Positions 17,128-28,000 of a stretch of DNA of 64,000 nucleotides are shown piece by piece. The position numbers and the translations under genes were made by a program. This stretch comes from Flavobacteriaceae bacterium (GTDB lineage Bacteria; Bacteroidota; Bacteroidia; Flavobacteriales; Flavobacteriaceae), in contig JAHEET010000006.1 of assembly GCA_024640565.1 (NCBI GenBank), forward strand, positions 209,967 to 273,966, written 5' to 3'. The notes beneath the pieces were generated by a model that saw only the letters and a list, made by a program, of their open reading frames with translations, was not told the origin of the DNA and searched no databases. How positions within the stretch are numbered: position 1 is the stretch's first letter; each line of letters begins with the position of its first letter.

Positions 17128-18030
17128 TTAATGTAAAAATTTATCGATCACATATATTACTTGAACCATTGTTATATACAAAACACTGGCTAACATTAAC
17201 TTTCTTGCTTCTGTATTGTGCAACGTTTTATAGAGTTGCACTGCATAATACAACATGAAACAACCTAGCAAAGCAACGATTACTGCCGTTGCTGGATAGA
17301 TATAAAAAGCACCGGTAACTTGTAAGACAGGAGCTATCGAAACAATGATCATGATCACCGTGTAAAAAATTATTTGTTTTACAGCTCCCGTATCTTTTGT
17401 ATTCATAGGAAGCATATTAAAACCTGCCTTTTTGTATTCTTCATCCTGCAACCAACCGATAGACCAAAAATGCGGAAATTGCCAAAAAAACTGAATCATA
17501 AACAAGATCCCCGCTTCAATACCAAATTGATTGGTTGCGGCTACCCAACCTAGCATAAATGGAATGGCTCCTGGAATAGCACCCACAAAAACCGTGAGTG
17601 GAGTAACCGATTTTAAAGGTGTATACGCACTTGTATACAAAAAAATTGAGATCGCGCCAAACAGAGCACTTTTTGCATTGATGTAATATAAAATTCCCAA
17701 ACCTAAAATAGCAAGAAGAATTGCGATTGTTAGTGCCGTATTTAAGGACATTCTACCTGTGGGCAATGGCCTTGTTTTTGTACGCTGCATTAATGCATCA
17801 GTATCTATTTCTATGATTTGATTGAATGCATTGGAAGCACCTACCATAAAGAATCCGCCAAATGCAAGCAGCGTCAGGTTTGCATAATCCACGGTTTCTA
17901 CAGCGAGTAAATACCCTGCCACTGATGAAAAAACAACACTTAACGACAACCCAACTTTAACAAGTTGCTTTACATCCGTAATTGTTGATTTTATGGAAGA
18001 AGTATTCTCTGTAATACTCGTAGAATTCAT
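17128..18030 (-). CDS. ctaB: Protoheme IX farnesyltransferase (heme O synthase)
   Basis: UbiA-family inner-membrane prenyltransferase that adds farnesyl to heme B to give heme O, the precursor of heme A made by the CtaA encoded at 48287. Both polyprenyl/heme motifs are present: NQIIEIDTDALMQRTKTRPL (about residues 66-85) and LQDEEYKKAGFNMLP. Eight to nine membrane segments, 300 residues, normal length. First gene of the oxidase accessory operon; the short subunit III gene follows after 4 bases. Confidence 0.95.
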   Translation of the reverse strand: MNSTSITENTSSIKSTITDVKQLVKVGLSLSVVFSSVAGYLLAVETVDYANLTLLAFGGFFMVGASNAFNQIIEIDTDALMQRTKTRPLPTGRMSLNTALTIAILLAILGLGILYYINAKSALFGAISIFLYTSAYTPLKSVTPLTVFVGAIPGAIPFMLGWVAATNQFGIEAGILFMIQFFWQFPHFWSIGWLQDEEYKKAGFNMLPMNTKDTGAVKQIIFYTVIMIIVSIAPVLQVTGAFYIYPATAVIVALLGCFMLYYAVQLYKTLHNTEARKLMLASVLYITMVQVIYVIDKFLH

Positions 18031-18235
18031 GGCCTATTTACTTGACTGCAAAGATATTTCATAATTCTGAATCTACCATATGTTTTAACGCTTAAAAAAG
18101 AAAAAAACCATTCATAAAGAAACCCATTCTGAATAGGTAAATTGGTATGTAAAAAAGTGTAACCACTTTAAATCGTTGTTAGTTTTTATCAGTCTTCATC
18201 AAAAACTCATTAGAATGCTTCGGAATACGCTACTT

Positions 18236-18832
18236 TTATTCCTCTTTTCCCTCTTTGTCATGCAATTTTGTAACAACATTATTTCTCAATTGATACTGTT
18301 GCCTACTCTCTTTACAGGTCGCAAAACCAGAATCATTAAAATCAAGACGATGTCCATATTCACTTACCCAGCCTATTTGTTTAGACGGATTGCCAACGAC
18401 CAAAGCATAGGGTTTTATTTCTTTAGTAACGACGGCACCTGCACCAACAAAAGCATATTCACCAATATTATTGCCACAAACAATCGTAGCGTTGGCGCCA
18501 ATGCTAGCCCCCTTTTTTACAATGGTTTTTAAATACTCTTTTTTTCTTATGATGGCACTTCTGGGGTTGATTACGTTTGTAAAAACCATGGAAGGTCCCA
18601 AAAAAACATCGGCTTCGCAAACAACTCCGGTATAGATAGAAACGTTATTTTGAACTTTTACGTTTTTCCCTAAAATTACTTGCGGAGAAACGACTACATT
18701 CTGACCAAGATTACACCCTTCTCCAATAGTACAGTTGGACATAATATGACTAAAATGCCATATTTTGGTACCATTCCCAATACTGCAATTCTCGTCGATT
18801 ACTGCAGTTTCATGTGCGAAAACTTTTTTCAA
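18236..18832 (-). CDS. Left-handed beta-helix acyltransferase (WbpD/WlbB-like)
   Basis: Hexapeptide-repeat O- or N-acetyltransferase. Repeats of the [LIV]GxxxN type fill residues 15-150 (IGNGTKIWHFSHI, IGEGCNLGQNVVVS, LGKNVKVQNNVSIYTGV, IGANATIVCGNNIGEYAFVG in two parts). PSMVFTNVINPRS and ALVVGNPSKQIGWVSEYG match the family acetylating UDP-2-acetamido-3-amino-2,3-dideoxy-glucuronate or related amino sugars for surface glycans. No other sugar genes are nearby, so the true substrate is uncertain. It starts 8 bases after deoC. Confidence 0.8.
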   Translation of the reverse strand: MKKVFAHETAVIDENCSIGNGTKIWHFSHIMSNCTIGEGCNLGQNVVVSPQVILGKNVKVQNNVSIYTGVVCEADVFLGPSMVFTNVINPRSAIIRKKEYLKTIVKKGASIGANATIVCGNNIGEYAFVGAGAVVTKEIKPYALVVGNPSKQIGWVSEYGHRLDFNDSGFATCKESRQQYQLRNNVVTKLHDKEGKEE

Positions 18833-18839
18833 GATTGAT

Positions 18840-19580
18840 CTATTTTATTTCGTTAATTTCATTTTTTACAATTTCTTTTGCGGATGAAGTTCCAATTCTG
18901 TCTACCCCCAATGCCAGCATTTTTTTTGCCATTTCAAAGGTCTTCACTCCTCCAGCTGCCTTTACTTTTAATGGTCTTGCATGTGCAATTATCAATCGCA
19001 TGTTTTCGAGCGTTGCGCCATTAGGTATGGGAGGCACTGTTTTGTAAAATCCAGTTGATGATTTTACATAAACATTTTTTACAGATGCTATTGAAAAATG
19101 CTTTAGAACAATATCGCGTATGCGCTGTGAAATTACAACTATTTCCTCATTTGTGAATGCAGCGGTTTCTATAATCCATTTAATAACGCTTTTTTTCTCG
19201 ATACAATTTTGGGTACATGCAATAATTTCTTGGTCAACCAACTGGAAATTTCCTTCTTTAAATGCTTTATAATTCAACACAAAATCGAGTTCATCTGCCC
19301 CTAAATGAATGGCGGTTTCTGCCTCAGCTAACTTTTGGGAAACAGAAGAAGTTCCTTCATGAAAACCAATCACCGTTCCAATTAATGTAGGAGCCTTTGC
19401 CATACGCAATGCTTGCTTTACTTCGCAAATATACTTTGCACGAATCATTAAAAGTTTGTAATTGTTAGCAATCGCTTCTTTTGTGAGCAACTTTACAATT
19501 TCCAAATTCTCCGTTTCTGAAATTCCTGCTTGTGTAGCTGTTTTTAAATAGGTAGCCTCTAAAAATTGGTGCATCTTCAT
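18840..19580 (-). CDS. deoC: Deoxyribose-phosphate aldolase
   Basis: Class I aldolase splitting 2-deoxyribose 5-phosphate into glyceraldehyde 3-phosphate and acetaldehyde (deoxynucleoside breakdown, cytosol). The Schiff-base lysine lies in NVYVKSSTGFY (about residue 170) and the second active-site lysine in LKVKAAGGVKTFEMA (about 205). Also typical are GTVIGFHEG and DELDFVLNY. 246 residues, normal length. Ahead of its start is the terminator of the neighbouring TonB gene, so it should have its own promoter, which I could not identify. Confidence 0.95.
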   Translation of the reverse strand: MKMHQFLEATYLKTATQAGISETENLEIVKLLTKEAIANNYKLLMIRAKYICEVKQALRMAKAPTLIGTVIGFHEGTSSVSQKLAEAETAIHLGADELDFVLNYKAFKEGNFQLVDQEIIACTQNCIEKKSVIKWIIETAAFTNEEIVVISQRIRDIVLKHFSIASVKNVYVKSSTGFYKTVPPIPNGATLENMRLIIAHARPLKVKAAGGVKTFEMAKKMLALGVDRIGTSSAKEIVKNEINEIK

Positions 19581-19585
19581 TTAAC

Positions 19586-19622
19586 AAAAATAAGAAATCC
19601 GACCTTAGTTGATCGGATTTCT
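19586..19622 (-). terminator. Intrinsic terminator after the second TonB gene
   Basis: AGAAATCCGA / TCGGATTTCT stem (19593-19602 with 19613-19622), followed on the minus strand by a T-rich tail, directly after the TonB stop codon at 19625. Confidence 0.85.
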
Positions 19623-19624
19623 AT

Positions 19625-20377
19625 TTATTCTATTTGAAAAGAAATGGGCAAGGTGTATTTTACTTTTACGGATTTTCTTCGTTGTTTGCCCGGTGTAAAT
19701 TGAGGCAGCTTTTTCAAAATTCTTTTTGCTTCTTTTTCCAACTGCTTATGAGGGGCTTTCACAAAAACAACTGCAACATCGCCCTGCGTATCAATGATAA
19801 ATTGGGAATGTATTTTATGTTTCCCGGAATAAAGTCCTAGTTCTTGTGCTAATTCGGCATTAAAGTTCTTTATAAAAAATCGGGCAATGCTTTTTTCAAA
19901 ACATTTTTTATTCGCTTCTTTTGAGAGACCTTCACAGCCTTTATAAATGGGTGCATCTTCTATAAGTACATAGGGTACAGGATCTGGCTCATCTACTTCG
20001 GAAGCCTCAATAAATTGAATAGAATCAATATCCAATACCACTGGATCTTGATTCATCAACGAATCAGGAAGAACCGTTTCTACAACAGTATCATCTCCTT
20101 TTGTGAGATCCATCAAATCAATAAGCTTTGCGCTTACTACTTTATTTTTTGGTTTCACTTTTACTTCTTTTTGAAAAACAACATTCTGAAGATTTTCTGG
20201 AATGTAGACCACTATTGTTTCGTTAGGGTCGGGGTCTTGAATTACAGAGTGTACTTGTTCGGATTTATACTCAAGAAGTAGGTACACGATAAAAAGGACG
20301 AATACGAGGCCTATCTGCATAAATATAGTAGAAAACTTTTCTAATTGTTTGGTTGGGTCTTTTTTTAGGTTTCTCAT
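19625..20377 (-). CDS. TonB-like energy transducer (paralog B)
   Basis: Inner-membrane-anchored periplasmic protein that passes proton-motive force to outer-membrane receptors. Membrane segment at about residues 16-36 (FSTIFMQIGLVFVLFIVYLL), a periplasmic spacer and a C-terminal TonB domain (about 150-250; APIYKGCEGL, QFIIDTQGDVAVVFVKAPHK, PQFTPGKQRRKSVKVKYTLP). It is clearly a paralog of the next TonB gene: same anchor motif and same C-terminal ending, but the proline/glutamate-rich linker is much reduced. No exbB or exbD is nearby. Confidence 0.85.
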   Translation of the reverse strand: MRNLKKDPTKQLEKFSTIFMQIGLVFVLFIVYLLLEYKSEQVHSVIQDPDPNETIVVYIPENLQNVVFQKEVKVKPKNKVVSAKLIDLMDLTKGDDTVVETVLPDSLMNQDPVVLDIDSIQFIEASEVDEPDPVPYVLIEDAPIYKGCEGLSKEANKKCFEKSIARFFIKNFNAELAQELGLYSGKHKIHSQFIIDTQGDVAVVFVKAPHKQLEKEAKRILKKLPQFTPGKQRRKSVKVKYTLPISFQIE

Positions 20378-20428
20378 AATTAGAAAATTTTAAATGATTA
20401 CACCTAGCCCAAACCAAACAGCATGCCA

Positions 20429-20460
20429 CAAAAAAAGCGCAACCAGTTAGGTTGCGCTTT
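20429..20460 (-). terminator. Intrinsic terminator between the TonB paralogs
   Basis: AAAGCGCAACC / GGTTGCGCTTT stem (20434-20444 with 20450-20460) with a T-run on the minus strand, 22 bases after the stop of the first TonB gene. Confidence 0.85.
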
Positions 20461-20482
20461 ATGGAACGTTCTTTTTTTATTT

Positions 20483-21202
20483 TTACTCAACAATTAGCGT
20501 AAATGGAATACTATATTTTACACCTACCGCTTTTCCTCTTTGTCTTCCTGGCTTCATTTTAGGCAACATTTTCATCACCTTCACAACTTCTTTTTTGATC
20601 TTTGGGTGCGGCGCTCTTGCTTGAATGTTTACAACATTTCCGTTTCTATCGATTTTGAACCCAATAAAAACTTTTTTCCTACCTGCATCCAGTCCAAGTT
20701 CGTTGGGTAGATCTGCATCAAATTTTCTAGAAAAATGCTTTTGAACCATCTTACTAAAACATGTTTTTAATGCTGCTTTATCTCCTTTACAACCTGGAAA
20801 AACAGGCACATCTTCAATAATCATAAAACTTACATCTTCGATTACTTCTTCTGTCTCTTCTACTTCTTCAATTTCTTCTACGATAATCTCTTCCGTTTCA
20901 TCGGTTTCTGTACTCTCGATAACCGTTTCTTCTACTTCTTTTTCGTCTTCTACAATTTCAATTTTTTCAGGTGCTGGTGGCGGTGGCGTTTTTGGCTTGA
21001 TTTCCTCAATACGCTCTGTGATAACAGTTTCTTCTTCCATCTCCGCATTCATATTTGCCAAACCAAATTCTCCAAGATCTTTCTCAAAAGTTTTGTGTTC
21101 AATAGAAGCATAGGTTACAAATAATGCCAAAACGAGGCCTAATTGCATAAAAATCTTACTGTAGTTTTCTAAGTTAGATTTTGGATTTTTTTTAATTTCC
21201 AT
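20483..21202 (-). CDS. TonB-like energy transducer (paralog A)
   Basis: 239-residue TonB protein. Membrane anchor at about residues 14-32 (YSKIFMQLGLVLALFVTYAS), a Pro- and Glu-rich periplasmic spacer (residues 60-125: KPKTPPPPAPEK, then many EE/VEE repeats) and the C-terminal TonB domain (about 128-239; VPVFPGCKGDKAALKTCFSK, KIDRNGNVVNIQARAPHPKI, PKMKPGRQRGKAVGVKYSIP). The two cysteines CKGDKAALKTC have counterparts in paralog B (CEGLSKEANKKC), so a conserved disulfide is possible. It lies downstream of gcvH and vanZ, and a terminator separates it from paralog B. Confidence 0.88.
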   Translation of the reverse strand: MEIKKNPKSNLENYSKIFMQLGLVLALFVTYASIEHKTFEKDLGEFGLANMNAEMEEETVITERIEEIKPKTPPPPAPEKIEIVEDEKEVEETVIESTETDETEEIIVEEIEEVEETEEVIEDVSFMIIEDVPVFPGCKGDKAALKTCFSKMVQKHFSRKFDADLPNELGLDAGRKKVFIGFKIDRNGNVVNIQARAPHPKIKKEVVKVMKMLPKMKPGRQRGKAVGVKYSIPFTLIVE

Positions 21203-21247
21203 TGTAAAATGTTTTTAATAGTGCGCTAATTTAGTTAAATTATTGAC

Positions 21248-21643
21248 TTACTTACAAGTCTTGCTGTTAATAAAATACTTTTTTTTAAAAAAAAGATTAT
21301 AAGCTCCCAATGCGAGAAGTCCGCCGAGCGTATTTGCAAGAAAATCAAACAATTCTCCCGCTCTGTAAGCGGTTAATGTCATTTGCAATATCTCAATAAT
21401 AATGCCAAAAACCACACAGGCAATCAGCACTTTGTATTGATGTTTCCCCTTGTTTAATGTTAGCAGCCAACTCAGGGTGAGTACAAAATAAGCAATAAGA
21501 TGGTAGATCTTATCAATATTAGATACCGTGATGACTGGGAAATTCGTTGTTTGAATCAGACTCAGATACGCAATACAAACTGTAATGGCAATGGCAATAC
21601 AAAGCTTGCTAGCCTGCAATAAGTGTTGTATACCCTGCTGCAT
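21248..21643 (-). CDS. VanZ-like membrane protein
   Basis: 131 residues with four hydrophobic segments. The VanZ-family landmarks [18 protein letters not shown] and [23 protein letters not shown] are present (family pattern: DK-x-xH-x-x-x-Y and R-x-x-x-x-D-x-x-A-N). The biochemical role of this family outside teicoplanin resistance is unknown. The only usable ATG lies inside the end of gcvH, an overlap of 35 bases, which suggests coupled translation. Confidence 0.8.
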   Translation of the reverse strand: MQQGIQHLLQASKLCIAIAITVCIAYLSLIQTTNFPVITVSNIDKIYHLIAYFVLTLSWLLTLNKGKHQYKVLIACVVFGIIIEILQMTLTAYRAGELFDFLANTLGGLLALGAYNLFFKKKYFINSKTCK

Positions 21644-21989
21644 CTAGTAAAGCTTCTATTTGTGAATCATCTGAAATGGTAATTTTAATCATCCAACCCG
21701 CTCCATAAGGATCTGTGTTTACCAATTCTGGAGCATCTTCCAATGCTTCATTGAATTCAGCTACTTCTCCCGATAAAGGCATAAATAAATCAGAAACTGT
21801 TTTAACTGCTTCTACAGAACCGAAAACATCCCCTTCTTCTACCGTATCGTCTAAAGTGTCTACATCTACATAAACAATGTCTCCTAGCTCTCCTTGAGCA
21901 AAATCTGTAATTCCTACAATTGCAGTATTGCCTTCAATTCTAATCCACTCATGGTCTTTTGTATATTTTAATTCTGATGGGATATTCAT
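21609..21989 (-). CDS. gcvH: Glycine cleavage system H protein
   Basis: Lipoyl carrier that shuttles the aminomethyl group between the P and T proteins of glycine cleavage. 126 residues; the lipoylation lysine lies in [20 protein letters not shown], and [20 protein letters not shown] and [12 protein letters not shown] are standard. It sits right behind sprA (28-base gap) as in many Flavobacteria; the link to secretion is positional rather than functional as far as known. gcvP and gcvT are not in the window. Confidence 0.96.
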   Translation of the reverse strand: MNIPSELKYTKDHEWIRIEGNTAIVGITDFAQGELGDIVYVDVDTLDDTVEEGDVFGSVEAVKTVSDLFMPLSGEVAEFNEALEDAPELVNTDPYGAGWMIKITISDDSQIEALLDAAGYTTLIAG

Positions 21990-22017
21990 AATCTTTTATT
22001 TTATAAACTGATTTTTT

Positions 22018-25000
22018 TTAATTGCCTCCTAAATTGTAAATAATATTGAATCCACCATTGATTGCCTGTCTTGGAAATGTAGTAGAAATCGCATATTTTG
22101 ACGTTTGATGGTTGTAATAAAACGACGCAGTAAAATTACTATTTAATCTATAATCTGCCGTAAATTTTAATGAAAATAATCGTTGCCCTCCACTAATTTG
22201 GTTATTATCAATATCTACCGATCTAATTTGTGTTAAATTGTCCCTTAAAGAGAGGTCTGCTCTTAGATTAATATCTCCTTTTAAGGTTTCTTTTTTTCCT
22301 GTGAACCGCGTACTAAATTTCACATCTTTCAATACATATCCCATCCCTAAAACATATTCTGTTCCTTTGATATCTGTCAATGTACTATTGTTAAAGTTCA
22401 TGGTTAAAGTTCGATCTCTTTTTACTTCCCCTCTTAATGAAAAAGAATTCTTCATTTTCATGTCTACTTTTATCAATGGCGAAAACTCATCGACCAAAGT
22501 AACTGTAGAAACTAGTAGTTCGGGCTCGTAATTTGCTGCAGCATTAAAATTTGGATTGGCAAGATCCTCACTAAACTGGAGATTGTTTGTAAAACTAGAG
22601 ACCGTGTAGGAAGAACGATATCCATGTGATATTACAAAAGTGCTAAAGTTTTTCTTAAACCATTTTCGCTTCATAAAACCGTTATAACGTAGAGTCCAAT
22701 TGGGTATTGGAATGTCTCTAAACAGGCCGGTACTAATTTTTTCTGGATCACGCCCTGAATAAGCAGCCATAAAGGCGGGCAATAATACCTGTTGACTTGT
22801 GGGTCCAAAACTAGCAACTGGCAAACCGCTTTCGGCAGACAATCTATTGGCAATGGTACTTCGATAGGCTTTCATTTTTTGAAACAACGCATCTCCATCA
22901 GAAAAAGAAGTGCCAATCATTGCATAACTGGTACTAAAATTTCCATTTTCAAAGGCGGCAGCTCTCGAATCTATAATTCCAAAAAGGTTGTTTGGATTAT
23001 TAGTATCTGCAATCACATCTAATTGTTGTTGCAAATCTCTTGTTTGGATTTTATTTCCAATAACATCAATGTTTAAATCCTTAAAGGGCTTTACAGTAAA
23101 CGAATAGTCTAATTTGTTGTAATGTGTTTTGCGATAGGTTTTATTAAAATAGGCGCTTTCATCTATATCTGGGGTTGAAGGATCGTCTTCTAAAGCTCTT
23201 GGAGCTACCAGCCAGCCATTCATCAAGGCTTTGTTTCGAATATCTACTTGGCTTCCGAATGCAAAGGAAGTGGGTGCACCTCCTAAAAAACCAACGATTT
23301 CATCGTAACCAGGCAATAGCTGCCCATTGTTTTCTGAATAACTAATTTTCCCCTGTTTCACAGAAGTAACAACGTCAAAAGCTCCTTTTAACAATCGCTT
23401 CCCTAAAGGCAATTTTTTATTTTTATTGCGTCTTATGGGGGGTGCAGATTTTCCAGATTTCCTCAATGCTCTATTTCTTTTACGTTGTGCTTTTGTGAGT
23501 AAAAATCTTTCGAAATTTAATTTTTTATACAATTTCTCAAAAGCAAAAGTTGTATTAATATTATGAGTGTTTGCATTCTGAATGACATTCCCAATTCGAT
23601 CGTTGATAGAAGGGTCCTGGGAGGTCACTTGCCAATCAAAATCTGCGGTATACGCATAGTCTGCTTTCATAAAATCTAAAAAAGGAATTTTATCGATGGG
23701 GGTTCGATAGGTTCCGTTTAATTTTTGATGGTATTGATTTGGCCTTCCAATATTAAAAAAATTGTCAAAAACAACCAAATCTTCTCCAGACCCAAAAGCA
23801 TCATAAATATTGCTATTGGTAGCATTAAAGTTTACTTGAATCGACTTTGTCAAATCAAAAGCAATCGCATAATCCCAATCAAATAGAAACCTTCGTTGTT
23901 TTAATTCTGGCTGAGCAGACAAACCATCTACTAAATTTCGAGATTCCTGCGCACTGAATTGTCTATTTATACGGGAGTTAATAGCGACTGTTTTTGGAAT
24001 CGGATTAAAGTTTAAATCTTTAAACAACTGCCAATACTTTCCTTTTAAAGAATCTAAATTTTTAAAGGGAGCAATTCCTTTGGATGGAAAGTTAAAATTA
24101 TAGGCCGCGGATGCAGTTACATTTTCGTTTATATATTTTTTAATATTGTAATCTCTATGCAATTCTTTATTGTGTGCATAGGAAACAGAAACATTTTCTA
24201 CATCGTAAAACTGTGGTTTTTTGGATGATGCTGGATTTCTGTTCTTTTTTACATTATTAAAACTAATGCTCGTTCTTTTGGTATAATCTCTAGAAAAGGC
24301 ACTGTTTGGATTTTCAGTAACGGCATCTGCCAACGTTACATCTTGATATTGCGGATCAAATTTCGGATCGATAAATTGTTCGCCAATACTGTAACTCATA
24401 GGCAACTGAATTCCCCACTTTTTGGGCGTTAGAACACTTCCTAGATTAACGGTCGTCGCAAAATTATATGCTTTTGTTTCGTTTAAACTACGTTGTCCTA
24501 TTCGATCTTCTACATTACCGAAACCAATAGTTTGCATGTTTCCTGATAAAGAAACATTGGCTACATCTGCAAAATTTGCATCGGCATTTACAACAGCTGC
24601 CCAGCCGGCTTTGTTATCAAAACCTGCAGAGCGCAACTCATTGAACCAAATTTTTGCACTTTTGGGCAATGGCGTATTGTTCTTTAGTCCCAGTAGTACA
24701 GTTCTTAGTTGTGCTAGTGTTGGATTCCCTTTTATACTTACTTTTATGGGTGCTTCGGTTTCAGGGGTGTAGAGTTCATTGATGGGTGCATCTGCAGCAT
24801 CTCGCTCCAATTTCGTAGCTCCAAAGCGCTTTAAAAGTACTTCTAAATTATTTTCCTCTGGCCAAATATCAACCGCTGCAGTGGCATTATTTTCTGATAC
24901 AATTAAAGGAACTTCTACTTGGTAAAAATTATCATTCAAATCTGTCCCCAAACGAATAATGGCAGACAGATCTCCTTCATTGATAGCCCCTGTTGTTTTA

Positions 25001-28000
25001 ATTTCTTCTAGATGCATAAACATTTTCAGTTCTTTAAAACGTCTTAAGTCCATGCTTATGTTTTTATAAATGGCTCTAATTTTGTCGGTTTCTAAATTCA
25101 AAACACTTAAGGTAACCGATTGTTCGTTTTGTTGCTGTACCGTTGTGCTTCCTTGTAAGTTTTCTCTTACAATCCCTGGAGGCAGCACATAGCTCCCTTC
25201 ATTTTGTTCGATACTGATAACCCCTACTTCAAAATTATTTAATTCTGTTTGATCTAATTCTCGATCTGGATTGATGTTCGGGTCTAAAGTTCTTACATAA
25301 CGCCTCCAATCGCCACGCACTAAATCCAATTCCCCAAAACGCAAAACTACCGGCATTTTAAATCCAGAGAGAAACATTCTTATAAAACGAATACTGTTAA
25401 AATCTGAAATTCCATTGATGGGTGTTCCACTTCGAATGGGTACTCGAAATTGATACCATTTTGACTGTTGTGAATTCCCATTCTCTAGCGTAACTGTGGT
25501 GGTTTTTTCATCCACAATAAAGTTTCTTCCAGGAACCAAATCAGCTTTATCCATAGAAATTTTGTATTGATAGTAACTTTCGACCGTATTCATGGTTTGA
25601 TCTCTGTTAATATCTTCTACATCAGGATAATTGGTAGCAGCTGTTGGGTAAGATTCGGGAGATTGGTTGATTGTAGGCGAATTCCCTTGGGTATTATTGA
25701 AATTCTTGTATCTTTTAATAACAGAAGCATCTTCGCTATCCAATTGTCCTCCTCTAAAGAACTGGAAATTATCGGATGCAGGATCTGCTCTAAAGTAACT
25801 TGGCAAACTTGCTTCCGGAACACCCAAATTTTCAGCCAATTTTGTTAATTCATCTACATCAGACAACCCATCAAAACCTAAATCCTGATTTGCCCTTGCC
25901 GCATCTTCTTCACTAAATGCATAAATAATCGACTGATTTGAAGGAACCTTTCCCCAAATCGTTGAGATCGTGTTTTGGTCTGACCCGGATTCTGGCAGTC
26001 CGTTCTCATACATTTTTCGACTGTCCTTATTTACGTCCTCTGAGATGTTTCCTAGGTTTAAATACAAATCTCCTACTTGATTTGCTGGATCTTGTGCATC
26101 GACTCCAATTGGCAAACCTTCCTCGTTTGTAATAGAATAATTTTCATACGGATCCATAATCCAAAACTGAATGTATTCTACATTGGCTTGGTCAAAATTA
26201 TTGGTAGTCAGGGGACGGGTAATTCCTGCCCAACGTGCTGCTGGATTGTCAAAAGTTCCGTCTGACCTTACATTGGCTCCGGTATCAAAATTATACGACC
26301 CTCTTTCATTTGGGAAATAGGCCAAATCTAAGGTTCTAAGCAAACTATTTTGAGTGATGTCTAATTGCTGGTTTGGGAATAATTCTCTATAATTTATTTG
26401 TCTAGTTTCTGCTCTGGACAAATCGTCTGCCCCAATTCCGGAGGGTGTGTTTCCCAAACCATAAAAAACTTGATCGATACTATACCAGGCTAATTTTGCT
26501 CTTTTAAAATTATATTCAATGCTGTTAAAACCTCCATTAAAAACATCGTTGGCATTGTTATTTGGGGTACTCGCCAAATACCATTGCAAGGGAGATATTA
26601 ATGAAATTGGTATTTGAGAAGCTTCAAAATCGTCTATGTAAGAAGTGGCTGCACCCGCTACATCAATTCCACTTGGAGTTCCAGGTAATAAATAGGCCAT
26701 ATCGGCTCTCAACGATACATTGGAAGGAACATCGGTGTCTACAAAGGGCAGTTTGTTTGCCAACTTTGTGAAAAAAGGAACCGCTGCAGCATAATCTACA
26801 TTCAATCCCAACATGGTATTGTTTATGGGTTCCGATCCAAAATTTACTTTTGGTGTTAAGGGTCTTTCTTCAACATTTAAAACCGTACCTCCCAAGGTAA
26901 ATTTGTCGGAAAAACGATGCTCGACATCAACTCCCATAAAAGTTTTTCGCTGCTGATTGAATACGGCATTGTTTTCTGTAGAAACACTAATAGGCACTCC
27001 AGATGCTTGCAATCCTGGATCTATAATTTGTACTTTTCCTGCTAAATAGTCTACCACAAAATCTACTCCCTCGAGCAATTGCCTTCCTCCGGCTGAAACT
27101 TTTACAGAACCTCTTGGAACATTAAATGCACCAATCGGAATTCCACCAGAATTCTCTGATTTAAAGTATCCTTTCAACAAAAATTTATCTTTGTTTTGGT
27201 AGTTATTTTTTGCGTTTATTTTAGTGTCTAAATACAGTTCTTTAAATACGTAATTGTCTTTGTCTTCTTGACTCGCTAATTGCTCCTCTAAATTTCCACC
27301 AAAGGGTTCAGGTTCCGGGAAAAAGATGAATCCATTTTGTGAATTTACCGTAATCCCTTCTAGATAATCAAAATAGCCATCGGCATCACGAAACTGACTT
27401 TGGTCTAATTGATCCAAACGCAATACTTGCAACAAGGGCTTGTTGGCAATTGCTGGAGTTTGTGCGTTTTGTAGTGTGTTTGATGGAATTCCTGTTGCGT
27501 CATCTCGATACTGAACTTCAAAACGAAACCCGTCTTGCGACAATGGAAAAGCCCCCAAAGCATAAACGTTTTTCATCATCAAACGCCAGGTTGGAAATTG
27601 TTCTAACCCCCCATTTCGATCATCTCTTTTGGTTGTTAATATTTCACTTCTTAATAATTTTACAGCCAAATTATTAGGTGCTTGAATACCATCGTTTGAA
27701 AATTCTCCAACTTTAAAAGAATTCTGATTGATAGGAGCTCCAGTTGCATCGGTCACATTTCCAGCAACTGTATATTCATAGGCAACAGCCAAAACTTCAC
27801 CGTCGTTCAAACGTCTATTTAAAGAGATAAAACCGAGCTGTGGATTTAGTGTATACTCGTTTGTTTGTAACTTTCTTGCATTCTGAAGCAGTGAGTAATC
27901 ACTTCCTTCTTGCATGTTGTAAGGACTACTTTGTAGGGTTGTGTTTACGGTCCCCACATCTCTAATCCCACTGGACTGTGTTAATAAATTGGCAATTGTA

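Noticed and set aside
18180..18207. AGTTTTT / AAAAACT inverted repeat after the acetyltransferase gene as a terminator
   Set aside because: The stem is only A-T apart from one pair, the loop is long and there is no T-tail; too weak to call.
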